This document shows, piece by piece, positions 1 to 12,290 of a stretch of DNA of 64,000 nt. The position numbers were made by a program, and so were the translations under genes. The notes beneath the pieces were generated by a model. That model was not told where the DNA came from and did no database searches. It was given only the letters and a program-made list of their open reading frames with translations. Within the stretch, counting starts at the first letter, position 1; each line of letters opens with the position of its first letter. The DNA is from Mugil cephalus (lineage: Eukaryota > Chordata > Actinopteri > Mugiliformes > Mugilidae): positions 4,160,001 through 4,224,000 of the forward strand of contig NC_061773.1 of NCBI RefSeq assembly GCF_022458985.1, written 5' to 3'.

Positions 1-3000
1 AATCTCTCCATTCTTACACAGCTCATCTCTGATCCGGATGAAGAACTGCTGCAGCTCTACAGCATCTTCAAAGATCTCAGAGTCTGTCCTGTAATGAACA
101 TATGGTGTGACAACAGCCTTTTTAAAAAAAAAATAAAAAAAATACACTAATTGCTGATTTCTATATGATGAGTAATAAAATTTTACCTGTTCAACCGTCT
201 GGCCTTTTCTAGCACTTCAAACATGTGGTCCTGGAAAACATCCAACCTCTTGTAACGTCCTCTGTCCACATTGTTCCTGATAATCTCAAAATTGAGCGGT
301 GGCTTCTCAGAGTTTGCTGGATCCACGGCAGGGATCTCAGCCAGGGAATCGCTGTAGCAACGCCCTTCATCATCTTGGTGCCCGAGCACAGAGACAAAGA
401 GGCTGCGGACAAGCTCCTGGATGAGGCGGGGCACGTCAGGCACATGGCCGTCCTCTCCTCCCTCCAGGTCCCGCCTCGTCTCTAACAGCACCCTGTGCAG
501 CAAGAGAGCGTCGCGGTAAATCAGAGACTCGGGCTCATTGTAAGTGCAGGCGTTGTTGAACATGAGCACCAAGTCCTCCACCAGCGCGTCCACATCCTGG
601 TACTTATTAGCCATCATGTGGCTCTTGATCTTCTCCATGTCCACAGGTTTCTTGATGGCAATGTAGTAATCAGGCAGCTCGGCACGAGACGGCAGCCGCA
701 GGAAGATCGTGCTGAGGCGACGACCTCGTTTATCTGTGTAGTTCTTGACAGCTTCATAAAGCTCATTCAGCTTCTGCTGTAAGGGTGTTAAGTACTTTGA
801 TTTCTTTATGGTAATGCTGTTCTTTCCTGCAATGAAATAAAGGTTATGTGTTTTAATAGTAATCAACCTTTTCTACACTTAATAAATAAGTAATTCACAC
901 ACTTGCTTAGATTTAATTTTGTCAAGAAACTGATTAACTGAGTGATTTACTTATTTTCAGCTTTGGGGACATCATGTCATCGTCATCAGTTGTTGGACCA
1001 AGATCCTTGCGTCTGTCTTTCATGATCTTCTCCAGAATGTCTGCGTCATTGTAGACCTACAGAAACAACAAAGAGATTCATCAAGATTAGATCTTATAAA
1101 ATCATACTTTCAAGGTAGATTTCAGTTGCAGCTAAATATAACATGTAAATACATGAAGGTATGAGGAACTGGAATCCTTAAAAACATCAGCAAAACACAG
1201 ACACAACCCTGTAAGAATGTTACCTGGGAGCCTTCCTCATTGTAGTGTCGTGCATTACGAAACATCAGCTTCATATCTTCCACCATTGAATCTTCAGTCA
1301 TATACTTGTCTGAGCGAATGTTGTGTTCAATCGTCCTGAGGTCCATCGGTTCCAGGATGACCTTGTAGTAATCGGGGTAGTCCTTCTTGGAGGGTTTGAC
1401 CATAAAGAGGTCACACAGTCTCCGTCCAGTGCTGGCCTCTCGTGCCTCGGTCACAGCAGCTAACAGAGCTTTCATTCTGTTTTTCTTTGTATTCTTCTTG
1501 TGACTGCAAATGACACGCAAAGAACTATCACACAGATAGCGCGCTGCTACAATACCAACAAAAAACGACAAAGTACATAAATTTCAACAAGTATGTGACA
1601 AAGTGCACCTTTTTCTTTTTGTGCTACTGGTGTCAGAGGTGGCAGAGGAGAGCATGCTGTCTCCGTCATCATCATCTCTCTGTAAAAGTTCTTTTCTCTT
1701 CATCTGGACAGGCAACAGGTGATGCATAAAATTAGTGATTATGCAGACTTTTCTCAAGGTTCTCATCAAATGTCCAAGCAAATCCAACATGCATGCACAA
1801 CTAGAACAGGAAAACACCTGAAGACTGACCTGCTGAATATGTTGAAGTTTGAGTGCACGCTTGTAGATGGAGGAGTGAGGAACGTTATAGCGTTTGGCGT
1901 TCTCAAACATTAGCGTCAGATCTGAGTCAACATGCTCGACGCTCTCATACTCGTTGTTCTTCATCTTGTTCCTGTAGGGGAATTACGGGCTCTCACATTT
2001 GGGAAGGAGGGCACAGAAATACTGCACTGTACAGTGAGTGTGTGTGATGCCGTATTTTCCCGAAGAAAATAAAAAGAATAAAAAGTGTGTCGGTGAAACA
2101 AAAGAAAACAGAAAAAACAACGTAGACTTTAACAAAGTGGAAAATGAATGATGCAGAGATAGAACGAGTTTACATTCAAGCAATGTTTGTAATGCTCAGA
2201 CAAATTAAATCAAACTAAACTAGAGGTTTGAATAATAATTCCACTTGAATGTAAAAACTCAGATTAAATGTGCGAACATATTAGAGCTGTGTGCAATATA
2301 AATATAAAAGAATTATTTAATATTGTTGAGTATTAAAGGACTGGGGTGTAGGATCTCTCTGGCCTGCAAGTCACCTCAAACCCACGCGCACCGAATTTTA
2401 GAAAATATATACCTCAAAAAAATCAATCTCTAGAAAAACTCAGTCACATTTTTACACTGAAGTAGTTTACAGTTGACTGCAATCTGCAACGTCACCACTA
2501 GGCAACACTAATCCTACACACTGGTCCTTTAAATTTGCCTGAGAGTTACATGAGTACTAGTTCTGCCATACTTGATCTGATGAAGGCAGATGGGCTGACT
2601 GATCTGGTGGTAGTAGTCAGGGTAGTCTTTCCTGGAGGGAAGTTGCAGGAACGGCTCAGAAATGAGCTGGCCCTGACTATTCCGGGCCCCTCGCACAGCT
2701 TCATACAGCTGGAAGATGGGATTACTCATGTCCATGTTCGAGGTCATACTCTCTGCTTCAGACTCCCCCTCATCATAGTGGACGGAACCTAAGACCAGAA
2801 GACATAAAGGCATGATGACACAATGTTTGATTACAGCCATTATTATATGTTTTACAGAGTCTCTTTATCAGCACTGACTACTTGCTTGCTATCTGTTTTA
2901 TAATTATGTGAAGCCGTACCAGAAAGTATGCCTTCCTCATCACTTTCATATTGAAGAGCCATGGTGATAGCTGAGAGACGGTCTCCCTGGGCAGATCTTC

Positions 3001-5085
3001 GGTTCCTTCAGAAAATGAAAATGAAATAAAAACAAAACATTAACTAAACTTCTCCCATAGTATCCTGACTTCTAAGTCGATTTCTAGGTACCTGATGCGG
3101 ATGCTGGACTTGATTGGTTCTCCGTGTTCCATCTCAGACTTTTTTTGTGCAAAAATCTTTTTAATGGTGTTTGCATCCTAAAACACATTAGTAAATCATA
3201 GGTAGGTAGCATCAAACACTGGAGATGAGGTGCGTCATTTTCACAGTTAGACACTGACCTTAAACACCTGTGATCCGGGCTCATTGTAAGTTTTGGCATT
3301 CTTGACTAACACGTCTATGTCTTTAGCCATGGCATTGACACTCCTGTAGTGGCCCAACTAAAAGCAAACATATTTGTTGGACATTTTACCAATAAATTGT
3401 TGTAATATGATAAATCAACAATTAAAGGCAAAGTTCTAATAGAGTACCTGAATCTTTTGAGCGATGATTTTCAGATCTATGGGTTCCTTTATGACGGCAT
3501 AATAATCTGGATATTGCTGAGTAAAAAAGGCAAACTAGTAATCAAAGCCAAGTCAATTCATGGATGATTTCTAAAGTTGTACTGAGGGCGCTCATACCAT
3601 TTTGGAAGGAAGTTTCTGGAACAGCTCGCTGACAAGGCGACCAGTAGGCTCGGTGTAGGTCACCACTGCATCAAGGAGCTGCTCGAGGACTTCTTTCAAA
3701 CAGGTAGGTGCGCTCTGGTATTCACAAGTAACAAAGGTGAGGCCTAATTTTAAACAAGTTTACACTTTTACTATTACTGTTGCGAATTAGGATAGGGTTT
3801 CCATAAAACACAAAATTTGTCAATGGTGAAGGAAAATTAGCTTTAATGTGGTGTTGCTTTTTAGCACTTTCATGATCTATCCTGAAATAAAGAGATGCTT
3901 AAGCTGCATGATATCTTCTTAAAATCGATAATATTATCAATACCGTGAGCATTACTATTGTATAGAAAGTCTGGATAATGCATTCAGCTTTGAGCACACT
4001 TTTCTGTTTATAATGTATCCACTACTAAGCACGTTAAATAGAAACGTATCTACATCTGTATAAACCAATTAACCCCTATGGAAATATATATGGCTGATAT
4101 GTATGCTAACATAATATAAAGATATAGAGTTCATTCAATAAATAAATATTGCCAATTCTATCCTGAACATTCATATTACCTGCAGTATGTACTGAATGAA
4201 AACACAAATCCATAAATGTCACCTCATCTTCAGTGGACCCTCCAGGGTTGTCTTGTGCATCATATCCATCTTCATCGTCCTCATCATACTCCCCGCGTTG
4301 AACAAACTCATTCTTGGTTCGCAGGTAAAGGTCCCACAGTTTACAGGCTGCCCTGTATTCAGGACTGTCCGACTACATACAAGAAAGACAAATTGCTTTT
4401 GTGGTTGAAGCCAGGGCATCACCTTTATGTACACACATATCACATATGGAATATATTTATTACCTTATAGTAAGTTTTGGCATTGTTGAATAAAAGTTGA
4501 AAGTCACTGGTTAGTTGTTCAACATCATCATACTCCTCCATCTTTAGTTTCTGCTGGATCTTCATCATGTCAATAGGTTGACACACCACCTGGTAATAAT
4601 CTGGTTGATTCCTGTAAGAAAAGGGACGGGTGTTAAATTATTCATAAAACTTCATATATAAAAATTCAGTGCATGATCATATGCACACATCTAAAGACAT
4701 CCTTCCCTCCCCTCACCTCCGCTTAGGGGCTCTGATGAACAGCTCACACAACATCCTGCCCTGGTCATCCTTGTAATCTCTGATGGTGTTGTACAGCTCA
4801 TGACATACAGCGATCTGCAAGGCAAGGATTAAACACTGAAAAATACTCACATGCCTTCCCCACGTCGACTGCTTAATCAATCCGTGTGGTGATATAATCC
4901 CCACGGTTCATTTTGAAAACAAAGACTGAAATTTGTAAAATTACAGGATCCACAGTTGGAATGTTTGAGGTCCTTCTCCTCTTTCGCCCAATTGAAGACA
5001 CTAACGATGAAGTCTGGCTATCGTCAAAATCTCCTCCACTCACACTGCTAGAGGGAGACGTCGCCCTTCTCCTTTTCAAGGCCAT
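1..5085 (-). CDS. pbrm1: pbrm1, polybromo-1 (BAF180), N-terminal 854 codons; 3' end outside window
   Basis: Chromatin-targeting subunit of the PBAF (SWI/SNF) remodelling complex, nuclear; its bromodomains bind acetylated histone tails. Coding exons in transcript order: 5085-4945, 4814-4717, 4611-4464, 4372-4223, 3714-3598, 3516-3448, 3357-3259, 3177-3092, 3005-2920, 2788-2572, 1971-1830, 1703-1609, 1503-1224, 1056-951, 826-187, 88-1 (continues off the edge). All junctions keep frame with GT-AG signals. The start is the ATG opening [17 protein letters not shown], nearly identical to the mammalian N-terminus. Bromodomains seen: BD1 ([22 protein letters not shown]), BD2 ([15 protein letters not shown]), BD3 ([12 protein letters not shown]), BD4 ([15 protein letters not shown]), BD5 ([15 protein letters not shown]), BD6 (from [16 protein letters not shown] on). 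The usual acetyl-lysine-pocket Asn sits in motifs such as [32 protein letters not shown] and NNACTYNEP. One 640 bp exon encodes BD5 and most of BD6. The BAH and HMG domains expected downstream lie outside the window. Confidence 0.97.
2333..2532. mobile_element. Short TIR element with TTAA target duplication (in pbrm1 intron)
   Basis: Element body 2337-2528 is flanked on both sides by TTAA (2333-2336, 2529-2532). The ends are inverted: AGGACTGGGGTGTAGGAT at the left, ATCCTACACACTGGTCCT at the right, differing at few positions. Size, TTAA duplication and absence of coding sequence fit a non-autonomous piggyBac-type MITE. The superfamily call is inference. Confidence 0.75.
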
Positions 5086-5094
5086 AACGAACCC

Positions 5095-6040
5095 CTGAGA
5101 AGACAAATTCCAATTTAGTAACTCCATATACAAAAAGGCTCCATGATGTCCATGATTTTTTATTTTATTATATTTTTAAAATAATAAGAAAGATTAGTGG
5201 ACAGTAGTTGAAGTATTGTGGTGTTTCATGGGTCCACAATTGTCTGTAATTTCCCATTGCTCCTCAAATACCATAATATAATTTCATAATCTTTCAGAAA
5301 TCACTTAATTGATCAAACACAAAAGGCTGGCTTAAGGGATATAATACACACTTTGCCTTCTTGACAAATGCAACAGATCCTGGAATGGGACATTTGACAT
5401 TTTAATTTAAATAAATAAATAAATAGCATTTCTTTTCTCAGAACAAATTACTTATATTAGCTATCTGTCAAAAACAGAAAAACATCAACTTACACATTAA
5501 AACATTCTGCATAAACCATTTATACGTCCTGTGCACATGAAGCATTATAAATGGTGAAGGCTTATACATGTACTACCTATAGTTAAGCTAGTCTCCTCTG
5601 AGGCCTACAATCTAATAAGGCAGGGGTCTCTGCAAAATTTCATTATGTTCTCATAATGACAATAAAGACTCTTGAGTCTTGTCTCTTGATTCTAATAACA
5701 TGTACAGCACACAAGATTGCAGTCAAGAAATTTTTTCAAAACAACAATACAAGCAAGAAAGTCATGAGAGGAATGAGCTCATCCAACTTTTACAATCCTT
5801 AGCGTGATATCTCTCCTATGTAATTTATTGAATGACACTGAAAGCATCTAATGGAGGCATAAGCCCCGTTCATAAGAGAGATATTCAGAGTGAGCTTTGA
5901 AGAATAACCTGCTGTCTAGTTAGATGCACTGAACTGCATTAATCATGGATCAAGACTACAGTGTGTCCGTGGGCAAGACACTGAACCTGACATTGCACTG
6001 ATGGCAGGGAAGCATCACATACTGAAAGGTATACCTTTCA

Positions 6041-6081
<41 letters not shown>

Positions 6082-7393
6082 AATGGTGAATGAGAGACAC
6101 TGTAAAGTGCTTTGGCCCCCACCGAGGGAGATCATTACAGCATGAATAGGATCAGTGGCACTGTTTGTTGTTTTTTGACCTGCACACATCTTTTAAGGGG
6201 TTAGTTATAAATTACACTGGGATATAATCACTCTAACATTTACAGAAAGCTTGATTTCAAAGAAAAATACATATTAACCATCCACAGATGACAAATCCAC
6301 ATAGCAGGTCTATGATATAGTCTTAAGAGTAAGCAGCAGTGGGCTGAGAGTTGGTCCTTGAGGGACCCCTTTATCACTTGATACCATAGGGAACAACAAT
6401 CTGAACAACAACGAGATATGCTTAGTACCAGCTGAAAGCAGAAACACCAGTAGCTACTACTATTACTGTATGTGTACTAGAAGCTGCCCACATTTCACCT
6501 ACTTGCCACTTCAGTAGGTATGCTAATGAAGACAAATGCATCCTAACAGAAAGGTCCTGCGCTAAATCTTATCTCCATGACTGTCATAATGTTTGGTTTA
6601 GACTCAAACAGCGTCCAAAATGTGGTAATTCAAGTGTATGATCATTTTGGAGGAGGTAGTTTGTGGTGCTGTACAACCCAGTACAAAACAATATATTTCA
6701 CCAGTACTACAAACATGAGAACACAGTTGAATTAGCAGCTCTCTAAATTATTTTAAACTAATAGGCAAAACAAGAGCTGAAATTTTAATGCAGGACTATT
6801 ATATCACAAAGCCTTTGTTTTCACTAGTATGCATAACGACTCTCACTTTAAGTGGAGATCTAATAAAATGTAATTTGCGATCAGTGGACATCCACTTTAT
6901 TTGACCAACAGATTTGGATAAATTTCAGCAGTCTTTATAACTTTATCATCCAAGTGTGGCTTTTATGCAACATACATGTGTATTTTTTTTTTTTTTTTTT
7001 AAATCAAAATAATCATGTGACGGTCCCGCCTGCTCCCTGCTTTCACCTGGATTGACCTTTCTCTTAAGGGAAGACCAGAGATGCTCTCATGTCTGGACGT
7101 CTGCCTTTACCCAACATGACAACACCTCTCCCTAATGCCACCTAACAGCTGAGGTCCCGTGTGCACACATCAGCAGTAAGGTAGCATGCTGAGCAGCAGC
7201 AGCTGTCCACCTCACCTGAGTGTCACTCAGCGTGGACAGGTACAGACCTGAGGACAGCTAACGTTAGCTACAGTTAACGGATAGAGACAAAGGCATCATT
7301 GTAGCGACGACTAACGTTACAAAGCTGCCGCGTAGCCACGACCCCCAGTGGAAAATAACCCAGTTTGTCCACTTGACAGAGCTGTGCGCTTAC
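5095..7393 (-). other. pbrm1 intron 1: no exon; repeat fragments
   Basis: No coding exon seen. At about 5630-5700 there is a sequence ending in the fish retrosequence-like tail 'atgacaataaagactcttga'. Around 5960-6135 is a fragment of a common fish interspersed repeat (it contains 'gtgggcaagacactgaacct' and 'gtaaagtgctttggc'), interrupted by a palindrome and a TG run. Around 6980-7000 is a T run. The rest is AT-rich sequence without recognisable structure. Confidence 0.6.
6018..6079. repeat. 28-bp perfect palindrome followed by (TG)n microsatellite
   Basis: Bases 6018-6045 form a perfect inverted repeat with 14-base half-site catactgaaaggta and no spacer. The palindrome runs directly into a (TG)n tract of about 36 bp at 6044-6079. 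Confidence 0.9.
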
Positions 7394-7560
7394 CTTCAGT
7401 GAGCACGCTACGAGACACACAAGATCTGCAGCATCAAGAAAGCCAATCACTTATCGATTTTAGACAGAGCGACAGAAGTGTGAAGTTCTCAACAATGGAG
7501 GAAAAGTCACTTCCGTTTGTTCACCTTCACAATAGAAGCATGTTTGGTTCGTTGTAAGTG
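7394..7560 (-). promoter_or_regulatory. Probable pbrm1 5' UTR exon and promoter
   Basis: A good minus-strand donor, CTCACTGAAG followed by gtaagc, ends at 7394. The acceptor before the coding start is at 5094/5095 (ctcag, nine bases before the ATG). This suggests a non-coding first exon and a ~2.3 kb first intron. The region around 7140-7500 is relatively GC- and CpG-rich compared with its flanks. The transcription start itself cannot be placed. Confidence 0.4.
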
Positions 7561-9356
7561 AAGTTTACGTTATTTACATTATTACATTGAGTTTTACCTA
7601 ATTCTTTTTGTCTCCCTCCCACATTTTTTTCATTAGCAATTCGTCCATTGGTGATTATTTTAAGTTTTAGTGACTATATCTATGAAACTGTAAATAAATA
7701 AATAAAAAGCACTGACGACATAATAACAAAAACAGACTTCCTGTTAGTTGAAAACCATTTTATTCATATTCAGTTTGCCAAAATAAATAAATAAATAAAT
7801 CTGCCTAAACAAAACAAATGTATCTCTCTAACCTAAAATTAAACGGTTTTAGGTTCATATCATAAAAAATGTCCAAAAGGTGTTTTAAAAAGCATGGACT
7901 TGTAGAGTTTCTTTAAGAGTTTCAAGAAACTCAGTTGCCTTTTCATGCTTGAGTTTTTCATTTTATTTGGGCCTTTATATGCTCATCTGCAAACCTCAAA
8001 ATCTCAAATCTCAATTTAAACTTTACTAAAAGGGGCCTTAAAATGTCTCTCTGTTCTTAAACTCTTGATACGAAAAAGGAAATTATAAATAATGGAAACG
8101 TCAGGAAGAATCACTTAGAAATGCAAAAGATGGTGTGAGTGCAGAAAAGTATTCACAACAAAGACAGAAGAGATGACCAAAATTATATAATGTAAAGATA
8201 TAATTCATTAAATGAAAGAGGACACTATAAGGCCAATGTTCCTCCTCACGAATCTGAACTCCTGGGAAAATAACTGATGAGGAGAAACCACACTATTAAC
8301 ACATACAGAACAAAAAGACGGAAACAGAGAGTAGAACTGATGTGACTGGCAGTTTTTAAATGCAGAAGATTAAAAGAATCAAAGACTTTATTGCCAAGTA
8401 TGTTTGTAGATACAAGGACATGTTACCTCTTTCCTCAGTTTTCCTCAAACTCATGGAAACATTTAGTTGTGTCATATGTGTCACAAGTACACACTGAAAA
8501 TTCTATAAATATCAGCATATGTAGAATTTGGTTATAAAAATAAATATAAAAATATTTAGTGAAATGGTGAGTTATATCTTCTAAATGTTTTTAACCACAA
8601 TCAGCTGTGGTTCTAGTGAATTACTGAAAAAAATAATCAATTTATGACTCTCTAAAAAGAGATTTTTAATAAAATAAGGGGGGAAAAAACACTGGAAAAT
8701 CACTGCATGTATTATATGATTTCTGTTTATAACAGATACTGAAATGAACTAGTTCAATTTAATTAGTGAAATCCTTCGATTCATTCCAGAAGATGGCAGT
8801 GATATACCACCAGGGACATCAACTGCACACATTCAAAGCAGAAAATATTGAGGAAATATTCTATAAGATAAGAAAACTTAACATTTTGTCTTGAAATGAG
8901 AACCACAATCTCATCACAACAACATTTGCATGTTCAATTTCTGATTTACATAGGGTTATAAAACGAAGGCATTCGATCAAGGTAGCTAGTGTTTGCCCTT
9001 TGGAGACAGTAACACGCCTACCAGCGTCTATACCGACAAGAATTCTGAAAGGCGAAGAAGAAGACGAAGAACCAAAAACATCAACGAAGAAGAACCACGA
9101 GCAGGAAGTATGTCCGCCGGCTCCACGCTTTACCGCTCTCTCGACCATTCATTCGCGAAACAATAACCTCAGAAACTAATTTTAATGGAACAGGACCATC
9201 GGTTTGTTTTTAGAGCACTGCAGTTTCTCATATTTCCCAAATAAACCGAAGACGGAAACGACAGCGCCTCTATTGCAGCGCAAGCTAGCTTAACGTAGAA
9301 ATCGCGCTGAAGTAGTTTGGAGAATCATCCGTCAAAGTTTCAAGTGCGTCAATTGA
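7561..9356. other. Spacer between pbrm1 and wdr77 (divergent genes)
   Basis: The two genes are transcribed away from each other. No exon was recognised. At about 8370-8420 is 'aaagactttattgccaagta', a phrase typical of a reverse-oriented fish LINE or SINE tail. The 9230-9356 part is CpG-richer and is the likely wdr77 promoter and 5' UTR. Open frames here (for example 8861-9148 minus) show no protein-like composition or family match. Confidence 0.5.
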
Positions 9357-11540
9357 ATGAAAGGGGCAGTGGACACCAACATGATCAAGGAAAACCGGTG
9401 GAACATACCTCCCAATGCTCCGGCGTGCATGGAGAAGCATCTGTGCGCGGCGCAATACAGAGCAGGTAGGAGAAGGGAGCAGGCTAGCTGGAGGTTACTC
9501 TGGTAAACACGTGGAGCCGCTGGTTGGTTATTGTTCATCTGTTTACACTTTACTGACACGAAAAAATGATTAATAAACAAATGAACGTTAGAGCACAGAC
9601 GAAGAATCTCCACACTTTAAAGTGTCTAGCTAAGCTAATATTTCGAGGAAGAACATTTCAAATACGTGCTGCTTTTTAATTTGCACGGTAGTTAACAAAA
9701 ATGTGTAATGGGTGTTCTGGTTGGTCCTCTTCATAGATGGCACCCTGCTGCTCGGTGCTTCCAGCCTCAGTGGCAGGAGCTGGCAGGGATCTGTGTGGAT
9801 CTACAGCGACCCCGAACAGGCCCCCAATGAGGGTTTCTGCAAAGCTGGCGTGCAGACCGAGGCTGGTGTCACGGACGTCAAATGGGTGTCAGAAAAAGGA
9901 GTTGTAATTGCATCGGATTCAGGTGAGAAGCGCTTTGGTTAAATGTGAATATTCCAAATAAATCCATTTACAAATAAATGAAACTTAATTTATTTCTCTG
10001 TGCAGGTGCCCTGGAGCTCTGGGAACTGGCAGAGGATGAGCGACTGCTGGTGAATCGCTTTACCAAACAGGAGCACGATCACATCGTCACCTCAGTGAGC
10101 CCTGTTGCAGGAGCAAGCAGTGCTGTCACTGGCAGCATGGACTGCCGGTTAGACTGCTTTACATTTGCAAAGTTTCATGTGTCTTTGCGAAACAGAAGCA
10201 TGTCGACTTGCTCCTGTTTTAATTGTTGCAGGTTTCCTTTGTGTAGTAAGTGTACTTCTTTTCATCATTACAGAATTAAGGTGTGGGATCTCAGTCAGGA
10301 AACGGCTGTCACAACCTACAGTGGTAAGAAAACGTCCCAAAACTCTTTCCAACAGGCATAGACAAAATTAAATGGATAGGGTTTGTTTTTAGAATAAATA
10401 AAAACATAATTAGCTCAAGTTTAGATGTTTATTGTATCCTAATATCATTAATGAATGTCTCTTAACTTTTTTCTTCTTGCAGCGCACACACAGCCAGTGA
10501 CTTGCGTCGCCTGTAGTCCAACAGATGATTCTCTCTTCATCTCTTGTGGCCAAGTAAGCTACTGATCAACAGTTTATGTGGACAGTGTTGGAATTAAATG
10601 TTCACATTGTTATATAACAAAAATAACTAAGCAGTAGAGTGAACTGAGCCAATCTTATCCTCAATGATTCAGGACGGCCGCTTGTTGATGTGGGACAGAA
10701 GAAAGCCGAACAAGCCAGCCTCAAGAATAGGTAAGCAACGTGTTCCAGCTTGCACCCAGTTAAGACATTTTTACCACATTGTTGACAGTGCTGGGATTAA
10801 TTTATTTAAGCAAGATGCTTTACTACGTCAAGGATCACTGCCCTTTGTGATGAAGCATGTCTTGATTTTTGTCTCAGATGTAGAGTCCCGCACTTGCTCC
10901 CCGACCACTGTAGTTTGGCACCCCCACCACAGAAGCACCATTGCTCTTGGTAAGACCCGGCCTCAGATTCTTTCTTGACAGGAATTGAAGTGAGACCCCT
11001 TGCATTTTGTCCTCTTTTTAACATGTTCATCATTGTGTCTCAGGTGATGAGCTGGGCAGAGTGACTATGAAGGATTTCCTGGGAACAGAGCCAGCCCGCG
11101 TGGTAGACGTCCACAGCCGTAGAGTTAACGGGCTTGCCTTCTCCACACATAGGTAATTATAAATCATGTCACAGTCTCACATTTGGTCTTTTACTGCTCC
11201 TCTGCAAAAATATAACATACTTTTTCCCCCCCATCTCAGTTCCCCTCTGCTAGCCTCTATTAGTGATGACTGTTCTCTCGCTGTAATGAACTCTGATCTA
11301 CAGGAAATGTAAGTTTTTTTTTTTTTTTTATGCTCAAAATACTTGGCCTCCTGTACTATTTATGATATTAACAACACATTCTTCTTCTGTAGACTTAGAG
11401 ATCGTCGACACCAGGACTTTGTCAAAGGTGTGTGTTGGCTTCAAGGTGGCTCCAACACTCTCACCACAGTGGGCTGGGATCATCTTGTGCTTCATAACAC
11501 AGTGAATCCAGCTGATGGAGCTCCCAGCTCCTCTTCTTAA
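9357..11540 (+). CDS. wdr77: wdr77, methylosome protein 50 (MEP50)
   Basis: WD40-repeat partner of the arginine methyltransferase PRMT5. In the methylosome it presents Sm proteins and histones H2A/H4 for symmetric dimethylation. Ten exons: 9357-9465, 9737-9922, 10006-10147, 10274-10323, 10483-10553, 10673-10730, 10878-10949, 11044-11152, 11240-11308, 11393-11540. They join in frame with GT-AG introns to give 337 residues; human WDR77 is about 342. Diagnostic stretches shared with human are [53 protein letters not shown] and [12 protein letters not shown]. The seven-bladed propeller is spread over the exons. The ATG at 9357 puts the conserved WN(I/L)PPNAPACME at residue 15 as expected; a second in-frame Met follows at residue 9. 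The open frame across exon 4's upstream intron is not used. Confidence 0.96.
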
Positions 11541-11766
11541 ACTTGGACATCCTTAAAGAAGCACGGTTTAAAATAAGTATTCTCCCCTTTTTCAGGAGGC
11601 GTTAAAAATAATATGTCATTCAACAGAAGTGTATTGAAGTGTCCCACTGTCATTCAGCACTGCACTACTAATACCTAGTCTCCCTAACCACTTCTCCTTT
11701 CATGCTGTGTAGCATTTCCATGTATATTAACCGTGGAGGAAACCCATTTGTATGAAATAATTTTAC

Positions 11767-11772
11767 ATTAAA
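11767..11772 (+). terminator. Possible wdr77 poly(A) signal (ATTAAA)
   Basis: ATTAAA lies 227 bp after the wdr77 stop. No AATAAA was seen between the stop and this site. This is a variant hexamer, so the call is tentative. Confidence 0.35.
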
Positions 11773-11905
11773 GGTAACTTAATGTTGTAATAGCAAGAGC
11801 AATATGCCATTTTTGTGTTTCTTGAGTCTAATGTTTTCCTGCAAAACAACTTTAAAGTAAAGCATTGAGAAGGATAAGAATTTGAAGGATTAATATAAGC
11901 TATAT

Positions 11906-12290
11906 ATACTGATCAGCTGCAACATTAAAACCACTGACAGAAGTAAATAACACTGACCATCTTGTGAAACAGACACACACACAAACGGTTTAGGAACAAC
12001 TAAAAAAAAACAAAAAAAAAAACACGAACAGCGCAAGGTGTTGTCCTGGCCTCCAAATTCACTAGATCCCAAACCAATCAAGTATCTGTGGGATGATCCA
12101 CAGAGACCCCTCCCTTCAACCCATAGGAACCAAAAAAAAAAAAAACACTAACAACATCCTGTTACCAGACACCACAGGACACCCTCAGAAGACTCATGTC
12201 TATTCTCTGATGACTCACAACTGTTTTGGAGGCACAAGGGACCTACGCAATATTAGGAAGGTGGTCATAATGTTATGCCTGACTGGTGTA
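11906..12290 (+). mobile_element. Dispersed non-autonomous TIR element, copy A
   Basis: Starts tactgatcagctgcaacatt and ends ggtcataatgttatgcctga...ctggtgta. The ends form imperfect inverted repeats. It has the same internal order as three other copies in the window (23136-23530, 42183-42604, 47609-47862): 'acactgaccatcttgtga', 'tgtgggatgatccacaga', 'cactaacaacatcctgttac'. It contains no ORF of transposase type. A mariner/Tc1-like MITE with TA duplication is likely but not proven. Confidence 0.75.

Noticed and set aside
7348-7557. 69-codon plus-strand frame next to the pbrm1 5' end
   Set aside because: Antisense to the probable pbrm1 first exon and promoter, no family match, and a GC-rich region gives open frames by chance.
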